The notes beneath the pieces are model-generated. The model saw only the letters and a program-made list of their open reading frames with translations, made no database searches and had not been told where the DNA came from. A program made the translations under genes and the position numbers. A stretch of 64,000 nucleotides of DNA, taken from contig NZ_PNOS01000002.1 in NCBI RefSeq assembly GCF_002869745.1, positions 88,738 to 152,737 of the forward strand, given 5' to 3'. This DNA is from Oceaniglobus roseus (GTDB taxonomy: Bacteria > Pseudomonadota > Alphaproteobacteria > Rhodobacterales > Rhodobacteraceae). Positions 11,909 through 19,960 of this stretch are shown here, in pieces (within the stretch, counting starts at the first letter, position 1; each line of letters begins with the position of its first letter).

Positions 11909-12115
11909 ATGGCCCAGGGCACCGTGAAATGGTTCAACGCCACCAAGGGTTTCGGTTTCATCGAACCCGAAGGCGGCAAGAAGGACGTGTTCGTCCACAT
12001 CTCGGCAGTCGAGCGTTCGGGCCTCACCGGCCTCGCCGACAACCAGAAGGTCACGTTCGACATCGAATCCGGGCGTGACGGCCGCGAAAGCGCCGTGAAC
12101 CTCCAGCTGGCCTAA
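11909..12115 (+). CDS. Cold-shock protein (CspA family)
   Basis: A 68-residue single cold-shock domain. RNP1 is KGFGFIEP and RNP2 is VFVHISAV, both intact, so it should bind single-stranded RNA and DNA as an RNA chaperone. The start at 11909 ([10 protein letters not shown]) fits the family; ACAGGAG lies nine bases upstream. A longer frame from ATG 11891 is unlikely. It is about 75% identical by eye to the second cold-shock gene at 14357 and ends with the same [10 protein letters not shown] sequence. A leader of about 150 bp without other genes precedes it, and an intrinsic terminator follows. Confidence 0.95.
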   Translation: MAQGTVKWFNATKGFGFIEPEGGKKDVFVHISAVERSGLTGLADNQKVTFDIESGRDGRESAVNLQLA

Positions 12116-12160
12116 GTCGGCATGGCGCCGCTCCACGGGCGGCGCACCCAACTACGAGCG

Positions 12161-12191
12161 AACCGGCCCCGACCAGGGCCGGTTTCTTCTT
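12161..12191 (+). terminator. Intrinsic terminator of the first cold-shock gene
   Basis: AACCGGCCC and GGGCCGGTT form a stem around CGACCA, followed by TCTTCTT. It lies between the cold-shock stop (12115) and the convergent SLC13 permease gene. Confidence 0.8.
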
Positions 12192-12197
12192 GCCCGA

Positions 12198-13979
12198 TCA
12201 GAACGGGAAGAACACCGGGATCGCCAGCACCGAGGCGAGGCCGACGATCAGGTTCATCGGCACCCCGATCTTCAGGAAGTCGCTGAAGCGGTAGTTCCCC
12301 GCGCCATAGACCAGCGTGTTCGTCTGGTAGCCGATGGGCGTCGCGAAGCTGGCCGAGGCGGCGAACATCACCGCCACCACGAAGGGCCGCGGATCGGCCC
12401 CGATCTGCCCGGCCAGCGCGATGACGATGGGCGTCAGCACCACCGCCACGGCGTTGTTCGTCACCGTCTCGGTCAGGAACGAGGCCAGGACGTAGACGGC
12501 GACCAGCGTCACCATGGGCGGCAGCCCCTGCAGCATCGGCGCCAGCGTGTCGACGATCAGCTGCACCGCCCCCGTCTGCTCCAGCGCCGCGCCGATGATC
12601 AGCATGGCGAAGATCAGCACCAGGATCCCCCCGTCGATCGAGCCCCAGGCCTCGTCGTTGTCGATGCAGCGCAGGATCAGGATGCCCGCAACCCCGATCA
12701 GCGCCAGAAGCTGGATCGGCATCACGTCGAAGGCCGCCAGCCCGACGATGGCGGCAAGCGCGAGGATGGCGATGGGCGCCTGGCGGCGGCGGAAGGCCCG
12801 CCCGCCGGTGGTGGTGATCGACACCAGGTCGCCCGAATCCCGCAGCGCCGAGAAGCCCTCGTCGGTGCCCTCGAGCAGCAGCTTGTCGGCGGGGCGCAGC
12901 CTGACGCTCGACAGGTCGGCGCCGGGGATATGGTTGTGGCGCGCCGCGCCCAGAACCCGCACCCCGCCCCGCCGCCCGAGCGCAAGGTCGGCGATCCGGT
13001 GGCCCGCGCTGGAGCGTGACGTGGACACGATCGCCTCGGCCACCCGCACCGTCGCGTCCGCCTCCAGTTCGATCGCGCGCCGCTGCCCGACCCTCAGACC
13101 CGTCTCCTTCGCCAGCGTCAGCAGCTCCGACGCCGTGGCCAGCACCACAACCGTGTCGCCCTTCTGCACCGTGGCGCCCTTCAGATCGCCCCGCTCGATC
13201 CGGTCGCGGCGCCTTATTCCGGTGACCCGGACCCCGGAGCGGTCGAACATGGCGAGGCTGCCGAGCGTCTCGCCGATGGCGGGGAAGCTGCCTTGGATCG
13301 TGACCTCGGACAGGAACCGCTCCTCCTCCTCGCCCGATCCCTCGACCGCGGCGCGGTCGGGCAGCAGCAGGGGGCCGAGCAGCAGCATCGCCGCCGCCCC
13401 GACCGCCGCGACGACGATGCCGACCGGCGCGATGGAGAAGATCGAGAACCCCTCCAGCCCGCTCTCCCGCGCGATGCCGTCCACCAGGATGTTGGTCGAG
13501 GTGCCGATCAGCGTGCAGGTGCCGCCCAGGATCGTGGCATAGGACAGCGGGATCAACAGCTTGGTCGAGGCGATCCCGAGGCTTGCCGCCAGCCGGATCA
13601 CCACGGGAATCAGCACCAGCACCACCGGCGTGTTGTTCATGAAGGCCGAGGCGACGATGGTCGCGATCAGGAACACGGCGACCGCCAGCGTCGGCCGGTT
13701 CTGCGCCCGCCCGATCACCAGCGAGGCCATGGCGTCCAGCACCCCGGTGCGCACCAGCGCGCCCGAGATCACGAACATCGCGCCGATGGTGATCGGCGCC
13801 GAGTTCGAGAAGACGCCCATCACCTCCTTCGACGGCACGAGACCCAGCACGATATAGGCCGCGGCACCCCCCGCCGCCGTGACCTCGGGCGGATAGAGTT
13901 CGAGGATGAAGGCGACAAAGACGAGGGCCAGGATCGCAAGGGCGATGACGGGGGCATGTGCGGCGATGAAATCTGCCAT
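12198..13979 (-). CDS. SLC13 family permease with two TrkA-C (RCK_C) domains
   Basis: A 593-residue inner-membrane transporter of the DASS/ArsB-like ion transporter superfamily. The N-terminal membrane half has FILELYPPEVTAAGGAAAYIVLG, NNTPVVLVLIPVV and the diagnostic GGTCTLIGTSTNILVDG. A cytosolic middle part (about 210-390) holds two TrkA-C domains (GSGEEEERFLSEVTIQ... and RIADLALGRRGGVRVLGAARHNH), and the C-terminal membrane half has FLTETVTNNAVAVVLTPI and SASFATPIGYQTNTLVYG. Similar proteins are annotated as sodium/sulfate or dicarboxylate symporters; the anion is not predictable. The start at 13979 is taken because the long upstream frame (to 14345) runs through the cold-shock leader. 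Confidence 0.88.
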   Translation of the reverse strand: MADFIAAHAPVIALAILALVFVAFILELYPPEVTAAGGAAAYIVLGLVPSKEVMGVFSNSAPITIGAMFVISGALVRTGVLDAMASLVIGRAQNRPTLAVAVFLIATIVASAFMNNTPVVLVLIPVVIRLAASLGIASTKLLIPLSYATILGGTCTLIGTSTNILVDGIARESGLEGFSIFSIAPVGIVVAAVGAAAMLLLGPLLLPDRAAVEGSGEEEERFLSEVTIQGSFPAIGETLGSLAMFDRSGVRVTGIRRRDRIERGDLKGATVQKGDTVVVLATASELLTLAKETGLRVGQRRAIELEADATVRVAEAIVSTSRSSAGHRIADLALGRRGGVRVLGAARHNHIPGADLSSVRLRPADKLLLEGTDEGFSALRDSGDLVSITTTGGRAFRRRQAPIAILALAAIVGLAAFDVMPIQLLALIGVAGILILRCIDNDEAWGSIDGGILVLIFAMLIIGAALEQTGAVQLIVDTLAPMLQGLPPMVTLVAVYVLASFLTETVTNNAVAVVLTPIVIALAGQIGADPRPFVVAVMFAASASFATPIGYQTNTLVYGAGNYRFSDFLKIGVPMNLIVGLASVLAIPVFFPF

Positions 13980-14287
13980 GGAACACCAGCGAGGGGGCAG
14001 GCCGCCGCCGCGGCGCTGACCGGATACGGCGCCGAAACCCGCGCCGCTGCCGCAACGCATCCCCGACCCGCCGGTTCCCCGCAAGGGCTTTTCGCGCCCT
14101 GCGCCCCGCGCTCCTCTCCGCGCGCGGTTCCGACCGGCGGAAGCCTGCCACCCCCGCGAACCAATTGTGAACCATTGTCGGGGTCCACCCCGGGAATTGT
14201 CTTTACGAACGGGGTCCGACCTGTCAGAGTCGGTACCTGCGACGTCACCTCTATCGACACCTGACTGCTTTCCAAGGCTACAGCGCA
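13980..14287. other. Intergenic region between SLC13 permease and second cold-shock gene
   Basis: The divergent 377-bp gap 13980-14356 holds no gene. It must contain the permease promoter and the cold-shock promoter. The sequence CGGGGTCC occurs twice, at about 14179 and 14210, 31 bp apart. No clear -35/-10 pair was identified. Confidence 0.5.
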
Positions 14288-14310
14288 TTCGATCAAGCAC
14301 TGACCGAGCC
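14288..14310 (+). promoter_or_regulatory. Shared cold-shock leader element (copy 2)
   Basis: TTCGATCaaGCACTGACCGA followed by GCC matches the block at 11842-11864 except for two bases, at almost the same distance from the start codon, while the DNA around it is unrelated. Confidence 0.6.
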
Positions 14311-14356
14311 CTGCTGTTGCACTCCCGCGAACAGCGAGAAAGCAAGGAGACACGGA

Positions 14357-14563
14357 ATGGCCACTGGCACCGTGAAGTGGTTCAACACCACCAAAGGCTA
14401 CGGCTTCATTGCCCCCGATACCGGCGGCAAGGACATCTTCGTTCACATCTCTGCCGTCGAGCGTTCGGGCCTCACCGGGCTGCGCGACGACCAGAAGATC
14501 CAGTTCGATGTCGAAGCCGGCCGTGACGGCCGCGAGAGCGCCGTCAACCTCAAGCCGCTCTGA
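14357..14563 (+). CDS. Cold-shock protein (CspA family), second copy
   Basis: A 68-residue cold-shock domain protein with intact RNP1 (KGYGFIAP) and RNP2 (IFVHISAV). It starts MATGTVKWFNTTKG after AAGGAGACACGGA, a good ribosome site. It has the same length as the gene at 11909 and shares its leader block, so the two are recent paralogues separated by an SLC13 permease on the opposite strand. It acts as an RNA chaperone; whether it is cold-induced or constitutive cannot be read here. A strong terminator follows 24 bp after the stop. Confidence 0.95.
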   Translation: MATGTVKWFNTTKGYGFIAPDTGGKDIFVHISAVERSGLTGLRDDQKIQFDVEAGRDGRESAVNLKPL

Positions 14564-14587
14564 GAGCGGCTCCGCATCACGCCCTTG

Positions 14588-14616
14588 GAAAGACCGGCCC
14601 TTCGCCGGTCTTTTTG
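14588..14616. terminator. Intrinsic terminator between second cold-shock gene and methyltransferase
   Basis: AAAGACCGGC and GCCGGTCTTT pair around CCTTC, followed by TTGTTTG. Because the stem itself starts with AAAGA, the reverse transcript also gains a short U tract, so it can serve the convergent methyltransferase gene. Confidence 0.85.
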
Positions 14617-14641
14617 TTTGCGCGTCCGCGTCTTCCGCGCC

Positions 14642-15391
14642 TCACCTCTTCGGTGGCTGCGGCGTGGGATAACGCGTGCCCTGCACGATCTCGTCGATCT
14701 CCACCGCCTCCCAGGAGAACCCCTCCACCTCCCGGTCCTTCCGGCAGAACACCTCGCTGTGGCAGTACATCTCGCGCACCGGGCGATAGCGCAGGTACCG
14801 CTCGGAGCCGGGCGCGAAATAGCCGCCCATGGGATTCGACATGCCCCCGTCGAGGAAGGTGTAGCCGAGGCCCGGGTTGAACAGCGCCCTGAGCCCCATG
14901 TCGGAGAACTGGAAGAAATTCCATGGCCGCTCGTGCGACGAGAACGAGAAATGCGTCTCGACGAAGACGTGACCGCCGACCTTCAGCATCTTCGTGATCT
15001 CCTGCGCCACGATCCAGGGCATGCACAGATGCTCGAACACCGCGGAAGAGAAGATCAGGTCGAACCGTTCGCCCTCCCGGAAATAGCTGCCGAGGCGGTG
15101 CGCGTCGCCGACGACATCGACGTTCTCGCCGTCATAGAAGTCGAAGCCCACGTACTCGGCCCGTGCGAACCGGTCGCGGAAATTCGCCCCCGTCACGTTG
15201 CGCGAGCCGATCTCCAGCACCCGCATCCCCGGCTTGTCGAACAGCCGCGGCAGGTGGTCGGGCCATTGTCCGTGGGACACCTCGCGCGGGGGCGCGATCC
15301 GGGTCTTGTGGAACAGGAACGGCAGGCTGGCGAAGATGCCGTATATGCTGAAGAGCCTGCGCTCGATCTCCTTCTTCGTCGCCCGCTTCAA
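14642..15391 (-). CDS. Class I SAM-dependent methyltransferase
   Basis: A 249-residue cytosolic methyltransferase. Motif I is RVLEIGSRNVTG (about 60-71), the acidic motif II region is YVGFDFYDGENVDVVGDAH, motif IV is FDLIFSSAVFEHL, and the post-motif LKVGGHVFVETHFSFSSHERPWNFFQF follows. The last part has an aromatic-rich GGYFAPGSERYLRYRP region. No ATG fits: the TTG at 15391 with GGAGGGGCGCC directly upstream gives MKRATKKEIERRLF, a plausible N-terminus. It follows a ParA gene by 49 bp and an SRAP gene before that, all on the minus strand, so the three are probably one operon. The substrate is unknown; polysaccharide or natural-product methylation is possible. Confidence 0.8.
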   Translation of the reverse strand: MKRATKKEIERRLFSIYGIFASLPFLFHKTRIAPPREVSHGQWPDHLPRLFDKPGMRVLEIGSRNVTGANFRDRFARAEYVGFDFYDGENVDVVGDAHRLGSYFREGERFDLIFSSAVFEHLCMPWIVAQEITKMLKVGGHVFVETHFSFSSHERPWNFFQFSDMGLRALFNPGLGYTFLDGGMSNPMGGYFAPGSERYLRYRPVREMYCHSEVFCRKDREVEGFSWEAVEIDEIVQGTRYPTPQPPKR

Positions 15392-15440
15392 GGCGCCCCT
15401 CCGTCTCGTCCTGTTGAATGATCGCGTGCGGGCCGGGCGG

Positions 15441-16064
15441 TCAGAGCAGCGCCTCGACCTCCGAGAGCAGCGCCGCCATCTCGTCTGTCGCCGCGCCCCT
15501 GCCCCGCTCCTGCACCCCGCGCCCGAGGCCCAGCGTCTCGGCATAGACGACGCGGTTGCCGAGCTTCGTCTCGGCCAGCGCCACGTCCAGGTCGCCGATC
15601 GCCGCCGTCACGTCTGTGCCGACGCGGGTGCCCGCCTTGAACCGGTTCAGCACCACCAGCGCCGTCTTCCGCTCGCGCGCGACGAGGTCCAGCACCGATT
15701 CCACCGCCCAGACATCCACCTGCGACGAGGCCACCGGAACGATCACCAAGTCCGAGATCTTGAGCGAGGGCCGCAGGTCCGCATCGACCTTCGGCGGCGT
15801 GTCGAGGATGACGATGTCGCAGGTCTTCTTCAGCTTCTCGCATTCATAGCCGACGCCCCAGGCGCTGGCCGTCGAGAAGTCCATGTCGGCGATCCCGTCG
15901 CCATGGCGCGCCATGAACCACCGCCCGAGCGATCCCTGCGGATCGGTGTCGAGCAGCGCCACGGACTTGCCCGCCCTGACGAAGGCGACGGCCAGATTCG
16001 CGGCGATGGTCGTCTTGCCCGACCCGCCCTTCTGCTGGGCCACGGTGATCACTTTTCCGGCCAA
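15441..16064 (-). CDS. ParA/MinD-family P-loop ATPase
   Basis: A 207-residue deviant Walker-type ATPase. The deviant Walker A is QQKGGSGKTTIAANLA (about 10-25) with the signature lysine, Walker A' is VALLDTDPQGS, and Walker B is CDIVILDTPPKVDADL. The protein ends after the VVYAETLGLGRGVQE region, giving the short length of orphan ParA proteins that position cargo on the nucleoid or membrane. No ParB or parS-like sequence is adjacent, so chromosome partitioning is unlikely. It lies between an SRAP protein (64 bp upstream) and a methyltransferase (49 bp downstream) on the same strand. Its cargo is not known. Confidence 0.9.
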   Translation of the reverse strand: MAGKVITVAQQKGGSGKTTIAANLAVAFVRAGKSVALLDTDPQGSLGRWFMARHGDGIADMDFSTASAWGVGYECEKLKKTCDIVILDTPPKVDADLRPSLKISDLVIVPVASSQVDVWAVESVLDLVARERKTALVVLNRFKAGTRVGTDVTAAIGDLDVALAETKLGNRVVYAETLGLGRGVQERGRGAATDEMAALLSEVEALL

Positions 16065-16128
16065 GACGGCTTCTCCCCCGGCTGCTGCGACGCAGCGTAT
16101 GCGACACCTGCCTCTGCGGCAAGTCCGC

Positions 16129-16746
16129 TCACGGCCCGCTCCAGTCCACGTCCCCGGCCGGCTCGACCAGAAGCGTGCCCTCCGGCGCGGACCGGATCAG
16201 CTTGGCCGCCGCCGCTTCGTCGCCGTCGAGCCAGGCCGCCAGGTCGCGCGGCTCCAGCAGCACGCCCATCCGGTGGTGATAGTCCCTCACGTCGCCCGAG
16301 GGCGCGCAGGTCACGGTGGCGACCTGCGGCACCGCCCCGCCGCCGGGCCCGCACCAGAGACCCGTGACCGCCGCGAACAGCAACGGCGCCCCGTCGACGC
16401 GGCGGATCCGCCAGGCCGTCTTGCGCCGCGCGGCGCCGGTCCACTCGTACCAGCCATCCACTGGCACCGCCGCCCGGCCAAGCCCGGCAAAGGCGGATTT
16501 CGCGAACAGCGTCTCGCCCCGCGCGTTGACGATGGTCTCCAGCACGGGCCGCCCCCGCGCGTTGCGCCGCCCCGAGGGGATCATCCCCCAGCGCATCTCC
16601 CGAAGCTGCCGCTCCGGCGTCACCACCGCCACCTGCTGCCCCGGCTGGATGTTCCGCCGCGGCGGCTGCGCGGGCAGTCCTGTCCGCAGGCCGAGCCATG
16701 CGGCGATCTCGTCGACGGGGGTGGTCAGGAACATGCGGCCGGGCAT
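16129..16746 (-). CDS. SRAP (YedK/HMCES-like) domain protein with Pro2 in place of the catalytic Cys2
   Basis: A 205-residue SOS-response-associated peptidase (SRAP) domain protein. Known members use Cys2, exposed after Met removal, to crosslink to abasic sites in single-stranded DNA. Here the N-terminus reads MPGRMFLTTPVDEIAAWLG, so Cys2 is proline. The other active-site residues appear kept: N74 in TIVNARGETL, E101 in DGWYEWTG and H157 in YHHRMGVLL. Both the start codon and the alignment MPGR against the usual MCGR are clear; there is no upstream Met-Cys alternative. A canonical MCGR paralogue exists at 38617-39282. It heads a likely operon with ParA and a methyltransferase. Activity may be lost or altered; see finding. 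Confidence 0.85.
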   Translation of the reverse strand: MPGRMFLTTPVDEIAAWLGLRTGLPAQPPRRNIQPGQQVAVVTPERQLREMRWGMIPSGRRNARGRPVLETIVNARGETLFAKSAFAGLGRAAVPVDGWYEWTGAARRKTAWRIRRVDGAPLLFAAVTGLWCGPGGGAVPQVATVTCAPSGDVRDYHHRMGVLLEPRDLAAWLDGDEAAAAKLIRSAPEGTLLVEPAGDVDWSGP

Positions 16747-17103
16747 GGGTTCAGCATAGGAGCGCAACTGGTTTGCACAAAGACCTTCCGGCGCAATGGC
16801 GGCGTCGCCCGGCCTCTTTGCCACGCCCTCGCCGGTTCAGGGCAAGGGCAGCACCCGGGCGCAAGCGCAAGAGACCCGGGAACTGTCCGGCAGCACGCCC
16901 GGGGCGGGACATTTCCGCCCGGCACGCCCCGGACCGCGGCCACCGACGGCCCCGCCGCGCGTCCGCGCCGCTCGGGAAGGGGCCTCCCCGAAACGCCACG
17001 CCGCCGCTCCGCGCGCCCGGAGTTCCCCGAACTCCGGTCCCCCGGGGCCCTGCCGATTGACCGCCGCGCCGCAACCGGCCACACAGCCGACAAGGAGAGG
17101 CAC
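16747..17103. other. Divergent intergenic region of the SRAP operon and LysR gene
   Basis: No gene is visible in these 357 bp. A perfect inverted repeat with 9-bp arms, CCGGAGTTC (17017-17025) and GAACTCCGG (17029-17037), separated by CCC, lies 66 bp before the LysR start and could be an operator or leader hairpin. AAGGAGAGG at 17093-17101 is the LysR ribosome site. Confidence 0.5.
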
Positions 17104-18066
17104 ATGATCGGCAAGGGCATCTCGCTGCGCGCGCTCGAACTGTTCGAGATGGTCGCGGACACCGGCTCGGTCGCGCGCGCGGCCGAACGGGCGGGGCTGA
17201 GCCTGCCCGCCGTCTCGCAGGCGCTGAAGACGCTGGAGGACGCCGTCGGCCGCCCCCTTCTCGACCACGCCCGCCGCCCGATGCAGCTGACTCCGGCCGG
17301 GCGCCTCTTCCTGCGCCGCGCGGAAACCGCGCTGGCCGAGATCCGCCAGGGTCAGGCCGAAGTCGCCATGCCCGACCTCGGCCACCTCGCCGATCTCGGG
17401 CTCGGCATCATCGACGACTTCGAATCCGAGGTGACCCCCGAACTCGTCACAACCCTCGCCGCCACCCTGACGCGCTGCCGCTTCCGCCTGCACACCCAGC
17501 CGAGCCACGGGTTGCTCGCGATGCTGGAGGCGGGCCAGATCGACCTCGCCGTGACCTCGCTGCCCGAGACGACGCCCGAGGGTCTCGCCGTGCGCCCACT
17601 GCTGAGCGATCCCTTCCTGCTGGCAGTCCCCCACGGCACCGATCCCACCGACGATCCCTGCGCCGCCCTCGCCGCCCTGCCCTTCCTGCGCTACAGCCGC
17701 GACCAGATGATCGGCCAGCGGATCGAGGCGGAACTGGCGCGCCACGCAACCGACATCCCGAACCGGTTCGAGCTCGACTCGGTCCAGTCGCTGCACGCCC
17801 TCGTCGCGGGCGGGGCGGGCTGGGCGATCACCACGCCGCTGTCGTTCCTGCGCGCCCACCGCTTCCGGGCGGCCATCGACCTGCACCCCCTGCCGATCCC
17901 CGGCTTCGCACGGCAGATCGCGCTGGTCAGCGCCGATGCCTGGATGGACGACGTGGCCGACGACCTTGCCGCCACCCTGCGCCGGATGATCGAGGCCCGC
18001 GTCACCGCGCCCCTGCGCGACCGCCTTCCCTGGCTCGATGCCTTCCGGGTGCTCGACCCGCGCTGA
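17104..18066 (+). CDS. LysR family transcriptional regulator
   Basis: A 320-residue LysR-type regulator. The winged helix-turn-helix is at residues 6-65 (LRALELFEMVADTGSVARAAERAG, then LSLPAVSQALKTLEDAVGRPLLDH), followed by the linker helix and a periplasmic-binding-protein-like effector domain (about 95-300). AAGGAGAGG sits four bases before ATG. It is convergent with the M24 hydrolase gene and divergent from the SRAP operon, across a region containing a perfect 9-bp inverted repeat. The target and effector are unknown; autoregulation is usual for the family. Confidence 0.9.
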   Translation: MIGKGISLRALELFEMVADTGSVARAAERAGLSLPAVSQALKTLEDAVGRPLLDHARRPMQLTPAGRLFLRRAETALAEIRQGQAEVAMPDLGHLADLGLGIIDDFESEVTPELVTTLAATLTRCRFRLHTQPSHGLLAMLEAGQIDLAVTSLPETTPEGLAVRPLLSDPFLLAVPHGTDPTDDPCAALAALPFLRYSRDQMIGQRIEAELARHATDIPNRFELDSVQSLHALVAGGAGWAITTPLSFLRAHRFRAAIDLHPLPIPGFARQIALVSADAWMDDVADDLAATLRRMIEARVTAPLRDRLPWLDAFRVLDPR

Positions 18067-18087
18067 GCCGGCGCGGCGCCGGAAGGC

Positions 18088-19266
18088 CTATTTCACGAAC
18101 AGCTCCCGCGGAGTCGCGCACAGGCACTCGGCACCGGTTTCGGTGATGAAGATGGGCTCGGTGATCTCGATCCCGCCTTCCTCCAGCCAGAGCGCGGGCA
18201 TGAAGTGGAAGGTCATTCCCGGTTCCAGCACCGTGGTGTCGCCTGCGCGCAGGCTCATGGTCCGCTCGCCCCAGTCGGGCGGATAGGAGAGCCCGATCGG
18301 ATAGCCGCAGCGGCTGTCCTTGCGGAAGCCCAGACGGTTCAGCGTGCCGTTGAACGCATCCGCCACCGCGCCGCAGGTGTTGCCGGGCCGCGCCGCGGCA
18401 AGCCCCGCCTCGGTCGCCTCCAGCACCGCCGCCTCGGCGCGGCGGAAGGTGTCGGGCACTTCTCCGAAGAACAGCGTGCGCGACTGCGGACACTGGTAGC
18501 GCATGTGCGCCCCGGCGATCTCGAAGAACGTGGCCTCCCCGGCCCGAAGCGGCCGGTCGTCCCAGGTCAGGTGCGGTGCCGTCGCGTCCATCCCCGAGGG
18601 CGCCATGGGCACGATCGCCGGGTAGTCGCCCCAGTTCCCGTCCGCGCCGGTGATCCCGGCGTGCCAGATCTCCGCCACCAGCGCGTTCTTCGCCATCCCC
18701 GGCTCGGCCTTCTCGAGGATCACGCCGTGCATCCGCTGCACGATCGCCGCCGCCCGGCGCATGTATTCGATCTCCTGCGGCGACTTCACCGCCCGGCACC
18801 AGTTCACGAGCGCCGTCGCATCCTCCAGCCGCGCCCCCGGCAGGCTCTGCCGCAGGGTCAGGTGCGCCGCCGCGGAATAGTAGTAGTTGTCGAGTTCCAC
18901 CCCGATGCGCCCCAGGCTCCAGCCCCGCGCCAGGATCAGTGCGGCCAGTTCGCCCATCGGATGCCTGTCGGGGTTCTGCACGAAGCCGTCGTCGTAGCCG
19001 ACGATGTCGTCGTCGCCCATGAACACCGTGCGCCTCGCCCCCGCCGCGTCCATCCCCCGCCCCCACCAGACCGGATCGCCCTCGAGCCCCAGCAGCACCG
19101 CTTGGTGGACGTAGAAGGACCAGCCGTCATAACCGGTGAGCCAGCCCATGTTCGACGGATCGCTGACGACCAGCAGGTCGAGGCCCCGGTCGGCCATCGC
19201 GTCGCGCACGGCGGCGATGCGGGCGGCGTATTCCGCGGCACTGAAGCGGGGGGCGGGGTTCGGCAT
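18088..19266 (-). CDS. M24 family hydrolase resembling ectoine hydrolase DoeA/EutD
   Basis: A 392-residue protein with a creatinase-type N-terminal domain (1-155) and a C-terminal pita-bread domain. The N-terminal DPSNMGWLTGYDGWSFYVHQ and later FVQNPDRHPMGELAALI strongly recall DoeA/EutD, which hydrolyse the pyrimidine ring of ectoine. The catalytic domain has GNWGDYPAIVPMAPSG, FFEIAGAHMRYQCPQSRTLFFG and GMTFHFMPALWLEEGGIEITEPIFIT. Several metal ligands of true Xaa-Pro aminopeptidases are not obvious, fitting a hydrolase acting on a cyclic amidine. Other ectoine genes (doeB, C, D) are not adjacent, so creatinase-like or other ring-opening activity is possible. It lies next to purine-ring degradation genes. 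Confidence 0.75.
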   Translation of the reverse strand: MPNPAPRFSAAEYAARIAAVRDAMADRGLDLLVVSDPSNMGWLTGYDGWSFYVHQAVLLGLEGDPVWWGRGMDAAGARRTVFMGDDDIVGYDDGFVQNPDRHPMGELAALILARGWSLGRIGVELDNYYYSAAAHLTLRQSLPGARLEDATALVNWCRAVKSPQEIEYMRRAAAIVQRMHGVILEKAEPGMAKNALVAEIWHAGITGADGNWGDYPAIVPMAPSGMDATAPHLTWDDRPLRAGEATFFEIAGAHMRYQCPQSRTLFFGEVPDTFRRAEAAVLEATEAGLAAARPGNTCGAVADAFNGTLNRLGFRKDSRCGYPIGLSYPPDWGERTMSLRAGDTTVLEPGMTFHFMPALWLEEGGIEITEPIFITETGAECLCATPRELFVK

Positions 19267-19327
19267 GGGCGGGCTCCTGTTGTCGCTTTCGCCCACCCTC
19301 GGGCAAGGCGGGCCGCCCGGCAAGGGG

Positions 19328-19960
19328 TCAACCGGCGACGGCGCCGACGACGAAGACCGGGATCAGCCCGGCGCAAAGGCCGAAGAGCATCCCGAACAGC
19401 ACGAAGATCCCGTCGCCCACCAGGAGGCCCACCGCGATCAGCGTCACCATGGCGCCGATCAGCGAGGCCGAGAGCGGCACGAGTTCCAGAAGCGGCGTCA
19501 TTCCCCCCGCGAGGGCGCAGAGCGCCAGGGCGGCGACGCTCAGCGGCGGCGAGACCAGCGCCTGCAGCCGCGGCTTCGAATGGCGGTCCAGCCAGTCCGC
19601 CAGCCGCTTCAGCGCATCGGTGGCCCGGCGCAGCGTCCTGCCGCCGAGGCTGAGGCGCATCAGGAAGCCGGGCAACCACAGGTGCTCGCGGCGGAACAGG
19701 ATCTGCAGGGCGACGAGGGCGATCGAGATGCCGCAGACGGTCGAGAACAGGGGGATCCCGCTCAGCGGCGAGAAGACCAGCAGCGCGGGCACCAGCAGCA
19801 TGGCGAGGAAGGAGGAGCGTCCGAAGCTCGCCACGATCTCGCCGAGGCTCACCTCCTCGCGCCCGGTGAGCGATTCGAGGCGCTCCACCACCTCGCCCAC
19901 GGCATGGCGCGGCGGCTCGGTCGGTGCGGCGGTTGTTGTGGCGGCGCGCGCGGGGGCCAT
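19328..19960 (-). CDS. exoD: ExoD family membrane protein
   Basis: A 210-residue integral membrane protein of the ExoD family, first linked to exopolysaccharide synthesis in rhizobia. The N-terminal cytosolic helix GEVVERLESLTGREEVSLGEIVASFGRSSF is followed by four to five hydrophobic segments, including the typical PLSGIPLFSTVCGISIALVALQ and GLIPVFVVGAVAG end. Its biochemical role is unresolved even in model organisms. The start at 19960 gives the normal family length; the open frame extends further only through intergenic DNA. It is co-directional with the M24 hydrolase downstream (61 bp) and may share its transcript. Confidence 0.85.
   Translation of the reverse strand: MAPARAATTTAAPTEPPRHAVGEVVERLESLTGREEVSLGEIVASFGRSSFLAMLLVPALLVFSPLSGIPLFSTVCGISIALVALQILFRREHLWLPGFLMRLSLGGRTLRRATDALKRLADWLDRHSKPRLQALVSPPLSVAALALCALAGGMTPLLELVPLSASLIGAMVTLIAVGLLVGDGIFVLFGMLFGLCAGLIPVFVVGAVAG

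Noticed and set aside
15441..16064. ParA gene as sign of a plasmid or replication origin
   Set aside because: No ParB, parS-like repeats or replication genes nearby; the length fits orphan ParA proteins of chromosomes.
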